Both the position numbers and the translations under genes were made by a program. A stretch of 64,000 nt of DNA from Jiangella alba. GTDB lineage: Bacteria; Actinomycetota; Actinomycetes; Jiangellales; Jiangellaceae. Positions 60,452 to 64,000 of the stretch are shown one piece after another; position 1 is the stretch's first letter, and the number at the start of each line of letters is the position of its first letter. The notes below the pieces were generated by a model. That model was given only the letters and a program-made list of their open reading frames with translations, was not told the DNA's origin and did not search any database. Where the stretch lies: positions 1,426,001 to 1,490,000 of the forward strand of contig NZ_FNUC01000003.1 of NCBI RefSeq assembly GCF_900106035.1, written 5' to 3'.

Positions 60452-62473
60452 TCAGTGCGGGGGAGGCGGTGGCGGCAGCTCCCGGGCCGGCTGCACCGGC
60501 TCGTCGGCCTCCGGCTGGTCGGCGGCCGCTTCCGGCTGGTCGGCGGGCGCTTCGGGCTGGACGGCGTCCAGCTGCGACTCGGCGGTCGTGGCCGGGGCCT
60601 CGGCCGTCGGCTCGGCCGGCGCCTCGGCGGGCGTCGCCGCGGACTCGGCCGCCGGTTCCGCCGTCGGTTCCGCCGGTGCGGCCTCCGCCGCCGGCTCGGC
60701 GCCCGGCGTCTCGCGCCAGGCGCTGGTGATCGGCACCCGGCGGTCGCGGCCGAAGTTGCGCATGGTGATCTTCGGGCCGGGCGGGTACTGCCGCCGCTTG
60801 TACTCGGCGGTGTCGACCATGCGCAGCACCTTGGCGACGAGGTCGGCGTCGAACCCGGCGGCGCGCAGCTCGCCGGCGCCGAGGTCCTGCTCGAGGTGCC
60901 GGTACAGGATGTCGTCGAGCAGCGGGTAGTCGGGCAGCGAGTCGGAATCGAGCTGGCCGGGCCGCAGCTCGGCGCTCGGCGGCTTGTCGATGGAAGCCTG
61001 GGGGATGGGCGGCGTCTCGCCGCGCTCGGCCGCCGTGGCGTTGCGCCAGCGGGCCAGCTCCCACGTCAGCGTCTTCGGCACGTCCTTGATCGGCGCATAG
61101 CCGCCGACCGCGTCGCCGTAGATGGTGGAGTAGCCGACCGCCAGCTCGGTCTTGTTGCCGGTGGCGAGGACGAGGTGGCCCTCCTGGTTCGACAGCCCCA
61201 TCAGCGTCATGCCGCGCACGCGGGCCTGCAGGTTCTCCTCGGCCAGGCCGGTCAGCTCGACGTTGTCGAGGAACGTGCGGACCATCGGCGCGATGGGGAT
61301 GGTCCGGTACCGCAGCCCGGTGCGCTCGGCCAGCTGCTGAGCGTCGGACTTGGAGTGCTCGGACGAGTACGAGCTGGGCATCGAGACCCCGTGCACGTTC
61401 TCGGCCCCGAGCGCGTCGACGGCGATGGCGGCGACCAGCGCGGAGTCGATGCCGCCGGACAGCCCCAGCACCACCGACGAGAAGCCGTTCTTGCGCACGT
61501 AGTCGCGCAGCCCGGTGACGATGGCCGCGTACACCTCGGCGAGGTCGGACAGCCGCGGCGCCAGCGCGCCGGGATCGGGCGTGTACGCGGGCAGCGGCGC
61601 GGTGGTCAGCGTGCTGCGGTGGACGGCGAACCCGGCGACGCGCTCCTGCGTCATGCCCCACGGGCCGGGCGCCGGCGCGACCGCCTCGGGCAGCTGGAGG
61701 TCGACGACCAGGCAGCCCTCCTCGAACTGCGGCGCCCGTGCGAGCAGCTCACCGTCGGGGCGCACGACCAGGGAGTCGCCGTCGAAGACCAGTTCGTCCT
61801 GGCCGCCGACCATGTTGACGTACGCCAGCGTGGCCTGCGCGGCCGCGGCCCGGCGGCGGGCGAGGTCGAGGCGGGTGTCGTCCTTGTTGCGCTCGTACGG
61901 CGACCCGTTGACGACGAGCAGCAGCCCGGCCCGCGCCTCGCGCGCGACCGAGACCGGCCCGCCGTCCTGCCAGATGTCCTCGCAGACGGCCAGCGCGACG
62001 TCGATGCCGTGCAGCCGGAACACGCCGAGGTGGTCGCCGGGGACGAAGTAGCGGGCTTCGTCGAACACGCCGTAGTTGGGCAGGTGGTACTTCGCCTGCC
62101 GGGCCACCACGCGCCCGCCGTAGAGGACGGCGACGGCGTTCTGCGGCGAGCCCTTGGGGCGCCCGAGCTGGAACTGGCCGGCCGTGGCGTCGTCGCGGCC
62201 CAGATAGCCGACGACGACGGCGGTGGCGCCGAGCCCCTCGCCGTCGAGGCGGGCCGCCAGCTTCTCCAGCGTGGCGCGCGATTCGTCGACGAAGGACGCC
62301 CGCAGCGCGAGGTCCTCGACCGGATAGCCGGTGAGCATCATCTCGGGGAAGGCGACCAGGTGGGCGTGCTGCGCGGCGGCGTGCTTGGTCATGCGGACGA
62401 CGAGGTCCGCGTTGGCCTCGAGCGCACCGACGGTCGGGTTCACCTGAGCGAGCGCGATTCTGATCTGCGGCAC
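60452..62473 (-). CDS. nadE: Glutamine-dependent NAD+ synthetase with an Ala/Pro/Glu-rich C-terminal extension
   Basis: A 673-residue enzyme. The nitrilase-type glutaminase domain (1-280) has Glu in LVAFPEMMLTGYP, Lys in RQAKYHLPN and Cys in LAVCEDIWQDGG; the synthetase domain (about 310-585) has VVLGLSGGIDSALVAA, YSTIYGDAVGGYAPIKDV and KITMRNFGRDRRVPIT. The last roughly 85 residues are low-complexity (PAEPTAE, APAEPTAEAPA, PPPPPPH), which the catalytic core does not need. Initiation is at GTG 62473, and the gene diverges from glnA2. Confidence 0.95.
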   Translation of the reverse strand: MPQIRIALAQVNPTVGALEANADLVVRMTKHAAAQHAHLVAFPEMMLTGYPVEDLALRASFVDESRATLEKLAARLDGEGLGATAVVVGYLGRDDATAGQFQLGRPKGSPQNAVAVLYGGRVVARQAKYHLPNYGVFDEARYFVPGDHLGVFRLHGIDVALAVCEDIWQDGGPVSVAREARAGLLLVVNGSPYERNKDDTRLDLARRRAAAAQATLAYVNMVGGQDELVFDGDSLVVRPDGELLARAPQFEEGCLVVDLQLPEAVAPAPGPWGMTQERVAGFAVHRSTLTTAPLPAYTPDPGALAPRLSDLAEVYAAIVTGLRDYVRKNGFSSVVLGLSGGIDSALVAAIAVDALGAENVHGVSMPSSYSSEHSKSDAQQLAERTGLRYRTIPIAPMVRTFLDNVELTGLAEENLQARVRGMTLMGLSNQEGHLVLATGNKTELAVGYSTIYGDAVGGYAPIKDVPKTLTWELARWRNATAAERGETPPIPQASIDKPPSAELRPGQLDSDSLPDYPLLDDILYRHLEQDLGAGELRAAGFDADLVAKVLRMVDTAEYKRRQYPPGPKITMRNFGRDRRVPITSAWRETPGAEPAAEAAPAEPTAEPAAESAATPAEAPAEPTAEAPATTAESQLDAVQPEAPADQPEAAADQPEADEPVQPARELPPPPPPH

Positions 62474-62545
62474 GGTCCGAGCCTAATGCCACGGCCGTCA
62501 CCGTCCCGCTACCCGGCGGACACACCCGTGGGGCACACTGGCGAC

Positions 62546-63883
62546 GTGGAGAAGCAGCAGCAGTTCGTCCTCCGGTCGCTGGAAGAGCGCGACATCCGGT
62601 TCGTCCGGCTCTGGTTCACCGACGTGCTCGGGTTCCTGAAGTCGGTCGCGGTCGCGCCGGCCGAGCTGGAGAACGCGTTCTCCGAGGGCATCGGTTTCGA
62701 CGGCTCCGCCATCGAGGGGTTCGCCCGCGTCTACGAGGCCGACATGCTGGCCAAGCCCGATCCGTCGACGTTCCAGGTGCTCCCGTGGCGGGGTGGGTCC
62801 AACGGCACGGCCCGCATGTTCTGCGACATCCTCATGCCCGACGGCTCGCCGTCGTACGCCGACCCGCGGCACGTGCTCAAGCGCGCGCTCAGCCGGGCCG
62901 CGGAGCAGGGGTTCACCTTCTACACGCACCCCGAGGTCGAGTTCTTCGTCTTCAAGAACCAGCCGTCCGGCGGCGAGGAACCGACCCCCGTCGACGCCAG
63001 CGGCTTCTTCGACCACACCGCACACGGCATCGCGCAGGACTTCCGCCGCGACACCATCACCATGCTCGAGGACATGGGCATCTCGGTCGAGTTCAGCCAC
63101 CACGAGGGCGCACCCGGCCAGCAGGAGATCGACCTGCGCTACGCCGACGCTCTGGCCACGGCCGACAACCTCATGACGTTCCGCGCCGTCGTCCGCGAGG
63201 TGGCGCTGTCGCAGGACCTCTACGCGTCGTTCATGCCCAAGCCGTTCACCGCGTGGCCGGGGTCGGGCATGCACACCCACGTGTCGCTGTTCGAGGGCGA
63301 CCGCAACGTCTTCCACGAGCCGGGTGCGGAGTACCAGCTGTCCAAGACGGCGCGGTCGTTCATCGCCGGGCTGCTGCGGCACGCGCCCGAGATCACCGCC
63401 GTCACCAACCAGTGGGTCAACTCCTACAAGCGGCTGCGCGGCGGCGGCGAGGCGCCGGCCTACGTCTGCTGGGGCCACAACAACCGGTCGGCGCTGGTGC
63501 GCGTCCCGATGTACAAGCCCGACAAGGGCCAGTCGGCGCGGGTCGAGTTCCGTTCGCTCGACTCCGCCTGCAACCCGTACCTCGCCTACGCCGTCATCCT
63601 CGCGGCCGGGCTGAAGGGCATCGAGGAGGGCTACGAGCTGCCGCCGGGCGCCGAGGACGACGTGTGGGCGCTGACCGACCGCGAGCGCCGGGCCATGGGC
63701 ATCGACCCGCTGCCGGCGTCGCTGGACGAGGCGATCGAGGCCATGGAGAACTCCGAGCTGGTCGCCGAGACGCTGGGCGAGCACGTCTTCGAGTTCTTCC
63801 TGCGCAACAAGCGGGCCGAGTGGAACGAGTACAGCCTGCAGGTCACCGCGTTCGAGCGGGCCAAGATGCTGCCGGTGATGTGA
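62546..63883 (+). CDS. glnA: Glutamine synthetase type I-alpha (GlnA2-like)
   Basis: A 445-residue GlnA2 (Rv2222c-type) enzyme: FVLRSLEERDIRFVRLWFTD opening, IGFDGSAIEGFARV, THPEVEFFVFKN, EFSHHEGAPGQQEIDLRYAD, GSGMHTHVSLFE and RVEFRSLDSACNPYLAYAVI. The adenylylation tyrosine of GS I-beta is absent (DVWALTDRERR occupies the site), so GlnE control is unlikely. GTG at 62546 lies six bases after CACACT (62534-62539), which suggests a leaderless start. Confidence 0.94.
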   Translation: MEKQQQFVLRSLEERDIRFVRLWFTDVLGFLKSVAVAPAELENAFSEGIGFDGSAIEGFARVYEADMLAKPDPSTFQVLPWRGGSNGTARMFCDILMPDGSPSYADPRHVLKRALSRAAEQGFTFYTHPEVEFFVFKNQPSGGEEPTPVDASGFFDHTAHGIAQDFRRDTITMLEDMGISVEFSHHEGAPGQQEIDLRYADALATADNLMTFRAVVREVALSQDLYASFMPKPFTAWPGSGMHTHVSLFEGDRNVFHEPGAEYQLSKTARSFIAGLLRHAPEITAVTNQWVNSYKRLRGGGEAPAYVCWGHNNRSALVRVPMYKPDKGQSARVEFRSLDSACNPYLAYAVILAAGLKGIEEGYELPPGAEDDVWALTDRERRAMGIDPLPASLDEAIEAMENSELVAETLGEHVFEFFLRNKRAEWNEYSLQVTAFERAKMLPVM

Positions 63884-63887
63884 CCCG

Positions 63888-64000
63888 TTGATCGACGTCG
63901 TCGAGCACGAGCCGGGCTGTCCGCTGGACCGCTTCGGCGGCTGGCTGGAGGACGCCGGCGCGAAGGTGCGGGTGCTGCGGCCCTACGCCGGCGACGCCGT
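63888..64000 (+). CDS. Glutamine amidotransferase-like protein (partial, continues past right edge)
   Basis: Only about 38 residues are visible (VEHEPGCPLDRFGGWLEDAG, then KVRVLRPYAGDAV), matching the N-terminus of class I GATase-like proteins commonly found beside glnA genes in actinobacteria. The TTG at 63888 starts four bases after the glnA stop. The catalytic Cys/His lie beyond the edge, so the call rests on context and this short segment. Confidence 0.65.
   Translation, partial: MIDVVEHEPGCPLDRFGGWLEDAGAKVRVLRPYAGDA

Noticed and set aside
1-64000. tRNA genes, rRNA genes, insertion sequences, integrases
   Set aside because: No T-loop-like GGTTCGA contexts with acceptor pairing, no rRNA motifs and no transposase or integrase sequence were noticed by reading; a tRNA scan would be needed to be certain.

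Overview
The window is very GC-rich, and many genes start with GTG or TTG. Genes are packed with ATGA/GTGA stop-start overlaps, and many starts sit 6-8 bases after a TANNNT hexamer, which is the leaderless actinobacterial pattern. Gene content fits a free-living, soil-type actinomycete: PaaX, an ECF41 sigma factor, polyphosphate glucokinase, GlnA2, a bifunctional RNase H/phosphatase, and secreted proteases and glycosidases. A Jiangella-like or related lineage is plausible but is only inference. No transposase, integrase, phage gene, CRISPR array or tRNA was seen.

Layout. 1-11.6 kb: a branched-chain-type ABC importer operon with an SDR at its end (minus strand) diverges from MaoC hydratase, enoyl-CoA hydratase, two acyl-CoA dehydrogenases and MFS exporters (plus strand). 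The shared control region at 5.3 kb holds three TTC-N7-GAA boxes. 11.7-13.9 kb: a PatB-type aminotransferase and an aldose-epimerase-like protein. 13.9-20.7 kb: a tightly overlapped aryl-CoA catabolic operon (cupin, thioesterase, ligase, bifunctional monooxygenase/reductase, PaaX) diverging from a RidA deaminase; anthranilate or salicylate is the likely substrate. 20.7-22.3 kb: an ECF41 sigma factor with its oxidoreductase partner. 22.4-25.3 kb: small unknown proteins, including three that share a C-terminal motif, plus repeat-rich DNA.

25.4-28.1 kb is the conserved Nif3 / zinc-ribbon / RNase H-phosphatase block. It is followed by an XRE-ImmA/IrrE regulator with an unknown partner, YaaA, a secreted M64 peptidase, a ScoMcrA-N-like protein, a methyltransferase and a fused alpha-beta glycyl-tRNA synthetase (28.1-37.8 kb). 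A repeat-rich gap, a metallo-beta-lactamase-fold enzyme and an iron-box-controlled siderophore-binding lipoprotein come next (37.8-40.2 kb).

40.3-51.1 kb is one minus-strand carbohydrate operon: LacI regulator, binding protein, two permeases, GH1, GH43 and a giant secreted GH51-type enzyme. Three near-identical 18-bp operators lie upstream. It probably takes up and degrades an arabinose-containing glycan. 51.5-64 kb holds a methyltransferase, an LPxTG-anchored Excalibur protein, the RNase P RNA, polyphosphate glucokinase, a large secreted subtilase and housekeeping genes (map, panB, nadE, glnA2). It ends inside a glutamine-amidotransferase-like gene at the right edge.
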